From assembly GCF_001654865.1 (NCBI RefSeq), contig NZ_LXEO01000014.1, forward strand, positions 170,063 to 234,062: DNA of 64,000 nt, given 5' to 3'. The stretch comes from Buttiauxella noackiae ATCC 51607. Lineage in GTDB: Bacteria; Pseudomonadota; Gammaproteobacteria; Enterobacterales; Enterobacteriaceae. The position numbers and the translations under genes were made by a program. Below are positions 45,067 to 54,200 of this stretch, piece by piece. Under the pieces are notes generated by a model. The model made no database searches. It was not told the DNA's origin and saw nothing but the letters and a program-made list of their open reading frames with translations. The number at the start of each line of letters is the position of its first letter. The first letter of the stretch is position 1.

Positions 45067-45546
45067 ATGTCTACTCCCGCTCATTTATGGCTTGAAGATG
45101 AAAATGGAGAGCCGGTTGTTGGCAGTTGTTTAATGCCACAGCGTTTGGGTTCCATCGAATTAAAATCATTTTCGCACGGTGTAACCATTCCAGTAGATCC
45201 CAGTTGGGGCAAGCTTACAGGAACGCGCGTTCATAGCCCGATCACGATAGTGAAAGAATTTGATCAGACAACACCACTCCTGTACCGCGCTGTCTGCGAA
45301 GGCCGAACTATGAAAAAGGCGACAATCAAGATGTACCGTATTCTGGAATCCGGCATCGAGGCCGAATATTTCAATATTATTCTGGAAAACGTCAAGTTCA
45401 CAACAGTTGCGCCATATCTGGCTCCTAACGGTATGAGTAGCACTCACCTTGAAACGCTCGAATTGCGTTATGAGGCGATCACCTGGAAGTATACGGAAGG
45501 TAATATTATTTATCGTGATTCATGGAACGATCGCTGCTGTGCCTGA
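45067..45546 (+). CDS. hcp: T6SS tube protein Hcp (orphan)
   Basis: A complete 159-residue Hcp of the enterobacterial type: STPAHLWLEDENGEPVVGSC, IELKSFSHGV, KEFDQTTPLLYRAVCEGR, EYFNIILENVK and the ending IIYRDSWNDRCCA. Hcp hexamers build the inner tube of the type VI secretion system and carry small effectors inside. The ATG is preceded by AAGGA. No other T6SS structural gene is present, so this copy depends on a system elsewhere. It lies within the Tn3-like remnant. Confidence 0.93.
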   Translation: MSTPAHLWLEDENGEPVVGSCLMPQRLGSIELKSFSHGVTIPVDPSWGKLTGTRVHSPITIVKEFDQTTPLLYRAVCEGRTMKKATIKMYRILESGIEAEYFNIILENVKFTTVAPYLAPNGMSSTHLETLELRYEAITWKYTEGNIIYRDSWNDRCCA

Positions 45547-45565
45547 CAACTAAGGAGGTCTTTAA

Positions 45566-45706
45566 ACGGATGATGGACAGCGCTTCAAAAATCCAGATGG
45601 ACTGCATTTGCCTGCATGCCCTGGATATTTTCGCTTTGCAAAATGGATGGAAAGGGTGGCTCAGGGCATTGCTAATGGAGTCATTGAGATGCCGAAAGAT
45701 CACTAA
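45566..45706 (+). pseudogene. Unrecognised coding tail after hcp
   Basis: A strong ribosome site AAGGAGG (45552-45558) precedes ATGATG at 45570. The frame of these ATGs is poor, but the frame one base earlier gives a protein-like 46-codon stretch (DDGQRFKNPDGLHLPACPG, then YFRFAKWMERVAQG) ending at TAA 45704. A one-base indel after the start codon would join them. The right terminal repeat follows at once, so the gene may also be cut. I do not recognise the family. Confidence 0.35.
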
Positions 45707-45713
45707 AAGAAAT

Positions 45714-45749
45714 GGACCGGAATTTCGGCGGTTCAGGCGTAGCCCCCCC
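45714..45749 (-). repeat. Right terminal inverted repeat of Tn3-like element
   Basis: On the minus strand it reads GGGGGGGCTACGCCTGAACC then GCCGAAATTCCGG, the inverse match of the left end. It is followed on the plus strand by TAAAT (45750-45754), repeating the left flank. The next 170 bp up to 45924 hold the promoter region of the second dppA-like gene and nothing else I can see. Confidence 0.8.
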
Positions 45750-45924
45750 TAAATGAAAATGATGGGATATTGTGCTGCTCCTGGCGTAAAAATGCACGAA
45801 TATCACTATTATTGAATAACCTGAGAGCCTTTTGTTATTTGTCAGAATATAAGAGCTATGGTGTTATTGACGCTCAAAATTATAAGTTCACTTTTCATTT
45901 GGCAAGCATACAAAAGGCAAAACT

Positions 45925-47523
45925 ATGTCGACAGGGAAAACACTTCTCGCGCTGTTGCTCAGCAGTTTCTTACCCGCCACGGCTGCATTTGCTGCAGCAA
46001 ATAACACGTTAGTTTATTGCTCCGAGGCCTCACCAGAATCCTTTAACCCACAAATTGCCAGCTCCGGCCCTACGTTTGTTGCCAGTTCACAGACGCTCTA
46101 TAACCGCCTGGTTGAATTTCGCCCAAGCGACAACTTACCGGTTCCGTCACTGGCTACCGCGTGGGAAATCAGCCCGGATGGTAAAACGTATACCTTTACC
46201 CTACGTAAAGGCGTGAAATTCAATAGCAATAAAGAGTTTAAGCCGACCCGCGATTTCAATGCTGATGATGTTGTTTTCTCAGTCATGCGCCAGAAAGACC
46301 CGAAAAACCCGTACCACAACGTGTCGCAGGCGACTTACGAATACTTCAATGATGTTGGGCTTGATAAGCTGATAACCGAAGTTAAAAAGATCGATGATAC
46401 CCACGTTCAGTTCACCCTGAGTGAACCCAATGCGGCATTCCTCGCAGACTGGGGTATGGATTTCGCTTCCATTCTTTCAGCAGAATATGCCGATGCGATG
46501 CTAAAAGCGGGCACTCCTGAAAAGGTGGATACTGCGCCAATCGGCACAGGGCCGTATGCGCTACAGGAATATAAAGTAGATTCGCTGATTCGCTATGTGG
46601 CGAACCCAAACTACTGGAACGGTGAAGTGCCGACCAAACATTTGATCTTCTCCATTACGCCAAACGTCCAGACGCGTATGGCGAAATTGCAGAAGAACGA
46701 ATGCCAGATAATTCCAGCCCCGGCTCCGGTGCAGTTTGACGCCATTAAAGCCGACAAAGACCTGACTTTGCATACGGTAGATGGCCTGAACGTCGGTTAT
46801 CTGGCGTTTAACACCACCAAAAAACCTTTTGATAATGTGCTGGTACGCCAGGCGTTGAATTACGCCGTGGATAAACAAGCCATCATCAATGCGGTGTTTA
46901 TGGGGTCAGGCACGGTTGCAAAATCACCGATCCCACCGGGCATGCTGGGTTTTGATAAAGATCTCAAAGATCGCTCGTACGACCCTGAAAAAGCAAAAGC
47001 ACTGTTGAAGCAGGCGGGGTTAGAGAAAGGTTTTGATACCGATTTGTGGTCGATGCCAGTGCAACGCCCATACAACCCTAACTCACGCCGTATTGCTGAG
47101 ATGATTCAGCATGACTGGGCTAAAGTCGGTGTGAACGCGAAAATCGTCACCTTTGAATGGGGCGAATACCTTTCTGGCATGCGTAAAGGCGAGCACTCAT
47201 CTGCGTTGTTTGGTTGGATGAGCGATAACGGCGACCCGGATAACTTTGCAGACACTCTGCTTGGTTGCGGCAGTATTAAAAGTGGCTCTAACGCCGCGCG
47301 CTGGTGTGACAAACAGTACGATGCATTTACGCAGAAAGCGAAACTGATAAGCGATCCAGCTGCACGTGCCAAACTCTACGAGCAGGCGCAAGAAGTGTTC
47401 TACCAACAAGCCCCATGGATCCCACTGGCAAACGGTAAAACTTTCTATGCGACACGCAGCAATGTGACCGGTTATACCGTAAGCACAAACGGCAGCGATT
47501 TCTCGAAAGCAAAATTGAATTAA
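45925..47523 (+). CDS. DppA-like periplasmic peptide-binding protein (second copy)
   Basis: A 532-residue SBP family 5 protein with a signal peptide (about 1-24, ending AAFAAA). It shares long blocks with the copy at 20346: TLVYCSEASPESFNPQ, the [18 protein letters not shown] region, PIGTGPY and [20 protein letters not shown]. Both are full length but clearly different, perhaps 55-65 percent alike by eye. It has no permease neighbours. The ATG follows AAGG. Probably binds peptides for a shared Dpp-type importer. Confidence 0.9.
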   Translation: MSTGKTLLALLLSSFLPATAAFAAANNTLVYCSEASPESFNPQIASSGPTFVASSQTLYNRLVEFRPSDNLPVPSLATAWEISPDGKTYTFTLRKGVKFNSNKEFKPTRDFNADDVVFSVMRQKDPKNPYHNVSQATYEYFNDVGLDKLITEVKKIDDTHVQFTLSEPNAAFLADWGMDFASILSAEYADAMLKAGTPEKVDTAPIGTGPYALQEYKVDSLIRYVANPNYWNGEVPTKHLIFSITPNVQTRMAKLQKNECQIIPAPAPVQFDAIKADKDLTLHTVDGLNVGYLAFNTTKKPFDNVLVRQALNYAVDKQAIINAVFMGSGTVAKSPIPPGMLGFDKDLKDRSYDPEKAKALLKQAGLEKGFDTDLWSMPVQRPYNPNSRRIAEMIQHDWAKVGVNAKIVTFEWGEYLSGMRKGEHSSALFGWMSDNGDPDNFADTLLGCGSIKSGSNAARWCDKQYDAFTQKAKLISDPAARAKLYEQAQEVFYQQAPWIPLANGKTFYATRSNVTGYTVSTNGSDFSKAKLN

Positions 47524-47530
47524 TCTCGAC

Positions 47531-47557
47531 TGACGCTTCCCGAGCTGGGGAGCGTCA
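47531..47557 (+). terminator. Hairpin after second DppA-like gene
   Basis: Stem TGACGCTTCCC/GGGGAGCGTCA (47531-47541 and 47547-47557, one wobble) lies 8 bp past the stop, followed by TATTCT. Confidence 0.55.
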
Positions 47558-47595
47558 TATTCTGGACTCGGCAGCTACATAAACAAGGATGAAAA

Positions 47596-48096
47596 ATGGT
47601 AATGTTCAGGCCTATGTTAAGCCATGAGTTTTTGGCTTTTGTTGAATATTTCGTTGCGGATTATGCAAATGAGATAGCCAGTAATTATCGACTTTCGCAA
47701 GCGGATGCTTTGTTACAGGCCCGCCGTGAGACAGAGTCAAGTTTCCCTGACGGTGAAAAAAGTGCCGGTCAGGTTGTGTTATGCATAACACAAACCCGCC
47801 AGGGTGAAGAGCAGCATATTGGCTATCTATGGTATAAGCCGGACGCGCAACTAAAATCTATTTACATCAATGACTTTTATCTCTTTCCAAAGTTTCGTGG
47901 CTTGGGGCTGGGGAGTGAGGCGATGAAATGCCTGGAAGGGCGGCTAATTCAGGAAGGCTATAAGCAGATCAAACTTCGGGTGGCTGCTGATAACCGCAAA
48001 GCCAGACAGGTCTATGAATCTAATGGTTTTGGTGTCACCGGTATCAATATGAATAAAATATTGGGTTCAACACCCGATACTCTTCCTGAGGATTAA
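47596..48096 (+). CDS. GNAT-family N-acetyltransferase
   Basis: A 166-residue single-domain GNAT. The acetyl-CoA motif is FPKFRGLGLGSEAMKCLEGRL (about 99-118), followed by LRVAADNRKARQVYESNGF, the classical motif A/B pair. The acceptor substrate is unknown. The ATG follows AAGGATG. The alpha/beta-hydrolase gene begins 4 bp after its stop, so both are co-transcribed. Confidence 0.87.
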   Translation: MVMFRPMLSHEFLAFVEYFVADYANEIASNYRLSQADALLQARRETESSFPDGEKSAGQVVLCITQTRQGEEQHIGYLWYKPDAQLKSIYINDFYLFPKFRGLGLGSEAMKCLEGRLIQEGYKQIKLRVAADNRKARQVYESNGFGVTGINMNKILGSTPDTLPED

Positions 48097-48100
48097 TGCT

Positions 48101-48856
48101 ATGGAATCGTTTTTCTCCTCTATAGCACATTGCCGCGTTCGCTGGATGGATCTGCCCGGAACGGGAACACCACTGGTGTTTGTTCATGGCCTTGGATGTG
48201 CGGCTTCTTATGAATACCCACGCGTGGTTACCGATAAAAATTTTTCCGGAAGAAGGGCGATTCTTATCGATCTTCCTGGTTACGGATACAGTGAAAAACC
48301 AAAGGATTATCGCTATTCGATAACCGAACAGGCGCAGGTGGTTGCCGAGCTTATCTCTCATTTGAAATTAGAGAAGTTTTTTCTCTATGGCCACAGTATG
48401 GGGGGAAGCATCAGTATCGAGGCGGCGCAATTGCTCGGCGAGAGTTTGTGCGGGCTGGTGGTATCGGAACCCAATTTTCACCCTGGTGGCGGGTTCTTTA
48501 GCCAACAGATTTGTAGCAACAGTGAAGCGGATTATGTCTCAACTATTCACCATTCAATGGTTAGCGATGAAAGTGGGCCCTGGGCGGGAAGTTTATCTGT
48601 TGCGGCGCCCTGGGCCGTCTGGCGAGGCGCTGAAAGCCTGATAAACGGAAATGACTGGATTGGCGCATTTGCTGAGCTAAACAAACCGAAGGCGCTCATA
48701 TTTGGTGAAAGGTCGTTACCTGACAGCGATTTCGAGCAAATCCAAACCATGAATATTTCGACTGTAGTATTGCCCGCTTGTGGGCATTCGATGTCATGGG
48801 AAAATCCTTCAGCGTTAGCCAAAGCTTTAGATGCATTTTGCCAATGCTATGAGTGA
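48101..48856 (+). CDS. Alpha/beta-hydrolase
   Basis: A 251-residue alpha/beta-hydrolase. It has the oxyanion motif VHGLG (28-32), LPGYGYSEKP, the nucleophile elbow GHSMGG (Ser99) and a C-terminal His in ACGHSMSWENP. The cap region is short. No signal peptide, so cytoplasmic. The substrate cannot be inferred; coupling to an acetyltransferase hints at small-molecule modification. Confidence 0.86.
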   Translation: MESFFSSIAHCRVRWMDLPGTGTPLVFVHGLGCAASYEYPRVVTDKNFSGRRAILIDLPGYGYSEKPKDYRYSITEQAQVVAELISHLKLEKFFLYGHSMGGSISIEAAQLLGESLCGLVVSEPNFHPGGGFFSQQICSNSEADYVSTIHHSMVSDESGPWAGSLSVAAPWAVWRGAESLINGNDWIGAFAELNKPKALIFGERSLPDSDFEQIQTMNISTVVLPACGHSMSWENPSALAKALDAFCQCYE

Positions 48857-48959
48857 ATGGTGAACAGCGGCAGTACTCCCCGGTTAATACTAGCCATAAA
48901 ATCATTGATTCCTGACCTAAAAACGCTAGGGTGTCGGTACGAATTGTAAGGAGAAAAAG

Positions 48960-49193
48960 ATGGCGCATTTAGAAGAGGTTATTGCCCGAGTAGACGCAGC
49001 GATTGCTGAAAATGTGATCGAACATATGAACGAACTGCTGATCGCGTTGAGCGACGATGCAGAATTAAGCCGTGAGGAACGTTATGCGCAACAACAGCGC
49101 TTGCGCGTCGCCATTGCGCAGAAAGGGCATCACCACAAAGCAGAAGCAGAACAACGCCGTGAAGATTTAACGAAAGGCGGCACAATTATTTAG
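48960..49193 (+). CDS. ydcY: DUF2526 small protein YdcY
   Basis: A 77-residue acidic/basic helical protein almost identical in pattern to E. coli YdcY: AHLEEVIARVDAAIAENVIE, HMNELLIALSDDAELSREER and the ending LTKGGTII. Function unknown. Strong ribosome site GGAGAAAAAG. In E. coli it follows ydcX-ydcW-type genes; here it stands alone, followed by a hairpin. Confidence 0.93.
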   Translation: MAHLEEVIARVDAAIAENVIEHMNELLIALSDDAELSREERYAQQQRLRVAIAQKGHHHKAEAEQRREDLTKGGTII

Positions 49194-49198
49194 TTCTG

Positions 49199-49215
49199 GG
49201 CGGGAATTTCCCGCC
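49199..49215 (+). terminator. Terminator after ydcY
   Basis: Stem GGCGGGA/TCCCGCC (49199-49205 and 49209-49215) directly after the ydcY stop, with a weak T-rich tail. Confidence 0.65.
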
Positions 49216-49399
49216 TTATCGTCTTTCCCCAGCTCGAATTATTTTGGGTATATCAGAATATAAGTAAATATTATGACGGATAATATTTGCACCGTCCTGA
49301 ACAAATAATTTTATTACACGCTCTAAAAGAGTGCGGGGAAATATCTTACATCACCCCTGAAAGAATCTAATTATCTGAATATAATGATAATTAAAACTT

Positions 49400-49415
49400 T
49401 GGCACGCTAAATGCT
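49400..49415 (+). promoter_or_regulatory. Sigma-54 (RpoN) promoter of the urea-assimilation genes
   Basis: TGGCAC at 49400-49405, 5 bp, then ATGCT: GG and GC dinucleotides spaced exactly by 10 bp (GG 49401-49402, GC 49413-49414), as required for sigma-54. A left NtrC half-site TGCACC lies upstream at 49288-49293, with a poor right half. Transcription would start near 49425, so in-frame codons before that cannot be the start of the first gene. Confidence 0.68.
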
Positions 49416-49455
49416 TTATTTATCCCATCTTGTATACCAGATGGGATTCCAGTTT

Positions 49456-51252
49456 ATGTCAGTAGCGACTTTGTCTGAATGGGTAGCCAGTTACCGCCAG
49501 CATCCGCAACAACTTGTAGCGGCATATCAGCAATTAGATGCAGATTTATCCCGTGATGATAACGCCTGGATATATATTGCGACACATGATGAAATCTATG
49601 GGCAATTAACCACAATTTTTCATGCGATTAATTCTGGTGAAAAACAAGCACTCGACTTTCCTCTATTAGGCGTTCCTTTTGCGGCGAAAGATAATATCGA
49701 TGTCGCCGGAATGCCCACCAGCGCCGCATGTCCAGCTTTTACCTACACACCAGAAAAAGATGCGACGGTGATTGCTCGCCTGAAAGCGGCGGGGGCAATT
49801 GTGGTAGGCAAAACAAACCTCGACCAGTTTGCGACCGGGCTTGTCGGCACACGCTCACCGTTTGGCGCGGTGAAAAATACCTTTAACCCAGAATATGTCA
49901 GCGGTGGCTCAAGTTCTGGTTCCGCCTCCGTGGTGGCTCGCGGCCTGGTGTGTTTCTCGCTGGGTACCGACACCGCAGGTTCCGGGCGCGTCCCGGCCGG
50001 GTTTAACAACATTGTTGGCCTGAAACCGACCAAAGGCTGGATTTCCACCGCAGGCGTTGTCCCTGCATGTCGGCTGAATGACTGTGTTTCGGTGTTTGCG
50101 TTAACCGTTGAAGATGCACAAACCGTTGCCGCTGTTGCGGGTGGCTACGATCCACAAGATCCGTACTCCCGAAAGAACCCACAAACGGCTCCTGCACGTT
50201 TTAGCGAAAAAATGCGATTTGCCATTCCTGATTCGTTGGAATTTTTTGGCGACAGTGTGAGTGAAGTGGCCTTCATGAAAACATTGACCCGCCTGCAACA
50301 GCAGGGCGCAGAACTGGTGCCGATTGATTTCAGCGCATTTAACCAACTTGCCGAACAGCTGTATTACGGCGCGTGGGTGGCAGAACGCACCGTTGCCGTA
50401 GGTGAAATCTTCAAAAACCAGCCTGAAGCGATGGACCCGACCGTGCGCGGTATCGTGGCAAATGGCCTCAATTACACGGCTTGTGATGCCTGGCAGGCGG
50501 AATACACCCGCGCCGAACTGGCACAGCAAATCAATGCGCAGTTGAGCGAGTTTGACGCGCTGGTGGTGCCAACCTCACCGACCATTCATACCCTTGCTGA
50601 AATGGCGCAAGAGCCGGTGCGATACAACTCGCAGTTTGGCACTTATACCAACTTCACTAACCTTGCCGACCTTTGTGCTTTAGCTCTGCCGGGTGATTTC
50701 CGTGCAGACGGAATCCCCGCCGGGTTAACACTTATCGCCCCTGCATGGCATGACCAGGCACTGAGTCATTTTGGGGAAAGCTGGCAGCAGGCGCTGAACT
50801 TACCACTGGGGGCTACCGATAAATTTCTTCCTGCGAGCAACGCCGCAAAAACGTCTACAAACCACGTTCGTGTTGCGGTCGTTGGCGCACATCTGCGCGG
50901 TATGCCGCTTAACCACCAGCTCACCACCCGCAATGCGGTATTTATCGAAGAATCTTTTACTGCCGCCAATTACCGCCTCTACGCGCTTGCAAATACTCAG
51001 CCGCCGAAACCGGGGCTTGCACGCAGTTCCAAAGGGCAGCCGGTTGTTGTTGAACTGTGGGACATCCCGCTGGCGCGCTTTGGTGAGTTTGTGGCGGAAA
51101 TCCCGGCCCCGCTGGGGATCGGCACATTGACGCTGGAAGATGGCCGGAGCGTGAAAGGGTTTATCTGCGAACCCGCAGCACTTTCTGATGCCACGGATAT
51201 TACCGAGTGGGGCGGCTGGAAGGCCTGGCTTACCCGTCACCACAGCGCCTAA
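49456..51252 (+). CDS. atzF: Allophanate hydrolase
   Basis: About 598 residues of the amidase-signature family. The catalytic triad can be placed: Lys78 in PFAAKDNID, cis-Ser near 153 in SGGSSSGSAS, and Ser176 in GTDTAGSGRVPAG. The C-terminal domain (about 465-598, GMPLNHQLTTRNAVF) is the one specific to AtzF/DUR1. It hydrolyses allophanate to two ammonia and two CO2. The ATG at 49456 lies after the predicted sigma-54 start; ATGs at 49411 and 49441 are in frame but less likely. Ten bp separate it from the urea carboxylase. Confidence 0.92.
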   Translation: MSVATLSEWVASYRQHPQQLVAAYQQLDADLSRDDNAWIYIATHDEIYGQLTTIFHAINSGEKQALDFPLLGVPFAAKDNIDVAGMPTSAACPAFTYTPEKDATVIARLKAAGAIVVGKTNLDQFATGLVGTRSPFGAVKNTFNPEYVSGGSSSGSASVVARGLVCFSLGTDTAGSGRVPAGFNNIVGLKPTKGWISTAGVVPACRLNDCVSVFALTVEDAQTVAAVAGGYDPQDPYSRKNPQTAPARFSEKMRFAIPDSLEFFGDSVSEVAFMKTLTRLQQQGAELVPIDFSAFNQLAEQLYYGAWVAERTVAVGEIFKNQPEAMDPTVRGIVANGLNYTACDAWQAEYTRAELAQQINAQLSEFDALVVPTSPTIHTLAEMAQEPVRYNSQFGTYTNFTNLADLCALALPGDFRADGIPAGLTLIAPAWHDQALSHFGESWQQALNLPLGATDKFLPASNAAKTSTNHVRVAVVGAHLRGMPLNHQLTTRNAVFIEESFTAANYRLYALANTQPPKPGLARSSKGQPVVVELWDIPLARFGEFVAEIPAPLGIGTLTLEDGRSVKGFICEPAALSDATDITEWGGWKAWLTRHHSA

Positions 51253-51262
51253 GGAGACGACA

Positions 51263-54200
51263 ATGTTTAGCTCTGTATTGATAGCCAACCGCGGTGAAAT
51301 TGCCGTTCGCGCAATTAAAACGCTTAAAAAAATGGGCATCGGCAGTGTTGCGGTTTATTCCGATCCTGATGCTAACGCGCAGCATGTGATTGATGCCGAG
51401 GTGGCGATTGCGTTGGGTGGCGAAAAAGCAACGGACAGTTACCTCGATATTGAGAAGATCGTTGCCGCTGCTAAAGCGAGCGGGGCTCAGGCGATATTCC
51501 CTGGCTACGGTTTTTTGTCGGAACGCGCGGAATTTGCTCAAGCCTGTGCTGATAACGGGTTGATATTTATTGGCCCCACACCTGAGCAAATTCGTGACTT
51601 TGGCCTAAAACACCGCGCGCGTGAACTGGCGTTTAAAGCTGATGTGCCGATGACGCCGGGAACGGGCCTGCTGCTGACACTGAAAGAGGCACAACTGGCG
51701 GCGGCTGAAATTGGCTATCCGGTAATGCTGAAAACCACCGCCGGTGGCGGAGGGATTGGGCTGACGCGATGTGAAGATGACGCAAGCCTGGTTGAAGCCT
51801 GGTCGAGCGTAAAACGTTTGGGTCAGCAGTTTTTCAGCGATGATGGTGTGTTTATTGAGCGTTTTGTTGACCGTGCACGTCACCTTGAAGTGCAGATTTT
51901 TGGCGATGGCAAAGGCAAAGTCGTGGCTCTCGGCGAGCGTGATTGCTCACTGCAACGCCGTAATCAGAAAGTGGTGGAAGAAACTCCGGCACCAAACTTG
52001 CCGCAAGCAACCCGTGAAGCTATTCATGCGGCAGCGGTCGCACTCGGTGAATCAGTGAATTACCGCAGCGCTGGCACCGTGGAATTTATTTACGATGCGG
52101 CGCGCGATGCGTTCTATTTTCTCGAAGTGAATACCCGTTTGCAGGTAGAGCACCCGGTAACGGAGATGGTCACCGGGCTTGATCTGATTGAATGCATGAT
52201 TAATGTCGCCGCAGACGTCACGCTTGACTGGCAACGTATGGCGCAGCCGCCAAAAGGTGCATCCATTGAAGTACGCATTTATGCCGAAGATGCGCTGAAA
52301 AACTTCCAGCCAAGCCCTGGCGTGTTGACCGATGTTTTCTTCCCGGATGGTGTGCGTGTCGATGGTTGGGTCAGTACCGGCAGTGAAGTCAGCGCGTTCT
52401 ACGATCCGATGATCGCCAAAGTGATCGTCCACGGTGACGATCGTCAGCAGGCGTTAAGTAAACTGAACACGGCGCTGGCAGCTACCCGTTTACATGGTAT
52501 TGCGACCAATCTCGATTACCTGCGTCAAATTGTACAACTGGCGGAATTTAAAGCTGGGGTGATGTGGACGCGCCTGCTGGATGACGTGGTTTACCAGGCT
52601 CATGCCATTGAAGTGCTGGAACCAGGCACCTGGAGCAGCGTGCAAGACAGCCCTGGCCGCCTCGGTTACTGGGACATTGGTGTGCCACCGTCCGGCCCGA
52701 TGGATGATTTTGCTTTTCGACTAGCCAACCGCATTGTCGGTAACCATCCGTCTGCCGCAGGTCTTGAATTTACCCTGCAGGGGCCGACGCTGCGCTTCCA
52801 CAGTGCGGCGACCATCGCGTTAACGGGTGCTGATTGCCCGGCAACGCTTGATGATCAAGAGATCCCATACTGGCAGCCGGTGATTGTTAAAGCCGGGCAG
52901 ACGCTAAAACTGGGCCGCGCCACTTCCGGTTGCCGCACTTATCTGGCAGTACGTAATGGTTTTGACGTGCCGGTCTATCTCGGTAGCCGTTCGACCTTTG
53001 CCCTTGGGCAGTTTGGCGGCCATGCCGGGCGCACCTTACGCGTAGCGGATGTGCTGGCGATTTCCCAACCGTGTTTACCGGCCTGTACCACACCTGCACC
53101 GATTTCGTTGCCACAAACCCCGGAACCGGCAGTGATTCCACAATACAGCGATGTGTGGGAAATCGGTGTGTTGTACGGGCCACATGGCGCACCTGATTTC
53201 TTCACGCCTGAGTCCATGCAGACATTCTTTGAAAGCGAGTGGCAGGTTCACTACAACTCGAACCGCCTCGGGGTGCGTTTGGTCGGCCCTAAGCCCGAGT
53301 GGACGAGGGCTGACGGCGGTGAAGCGGGTTTGCACCCTTCCAACGTGCACGATTGCGAATATGCCATTGGCGCGGTGAACTTTACCGGTGACTTCCCGGT
53401 CATCCTGACACGTGATGGCCCAAGCCTGGGCGGGTTTGTCTGCCCGGTGACCATTGCTAAAGCGGAACTGTGGAAAGTCGGGCAGGTGAAACCAGGCGAC
53501 CGCATTCGATTCCATGCGATTACCTTTGAACACGCTCAGTCGCTGGAAATTGCCCAGGATGTGGCGGTAACTAATCTGCTGCATGTATTAACGCTGCCGG
53601 ACTTACATCCGTCGATTACGCCGACGACCACCTCAAGTGCGGCGATCCTCGCAGAACTGGCGGCGCAAGGGGATTTACCCGCCGTGGTTTACCGCCAGGC
53701 GGGCGACAACTATGTGCTGATTGAATACGGCGACAACGTATTGGATCTGGCTTTACGCCTGCGTATTTATCTGCTGATGAAAGCCATCAAGCAAAGTGGG
53801 ATGTCGGGAATAGAGGAGCTTTCACCGGGCGTACGTTCGCTACAGGTGCGTTACGACAGCCAGCATATTTCCCAGTCGCAATTACTCACTTTGCTGCTTG
53901 GCCTGGAAAAACAGCTCGGTGATGTCAGCAAACTCAAAATTCCGTCACGCATTGTGCATCTGCCAATGGCTTTTGAAGACAGTGCGACACTTGCTGCGGT
54001 TGAACGTTACAAAGAAACCGTACGCGCTGATGCGCCATGGCTGCCGAACAACGTTGATTTTATTCAGCGCACAAATGGCCTCGCACACCGCGACGAAGTG
54101 AAACAGATCATCTTCGACGCAAGCTACCTGATTCTCGGCCTTGGGGATGTGTACCTCGGTGCACCATGCGCTGTGCCGCTCGACCCACGTCACCGCCTGC

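Larger units (their letters stand above)
43667..45749. mobile_element. Decayed Tn3-family element with T6SS cargo
   Basis: Both ends carry matching inverted repeats of about 36 bp starting GGGG: left GGGGTTCTACGCTGAACCGC (43667-), right, read inward on the minus strand, GGGGGGGCTACGCCTGAACC (45749-), with GCCGAA continuing in both. TAAAT at 43662-43666 and again at 45750-45754 is a 5-bp target duplication, the size made by Tn3 transposases. Inside are a frameshifted C-terminal TnpA fragment, a resolvase-like C-terminal fragment, then a broken 231-codon gene, a 62-residue membrane protein, a full Hcp and an unidentified tail. The element is non-autonomous. The inserted DNA looks more AT-rich than its surroundings. 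Confidence 0.82.

Noticed and set aside
45522..45752. 76-codon frame running through the right terminal repeat
   Set aside because: It overlaps hcp, ends inside the transposon end and reads less like a protein than the neighbouring frame.
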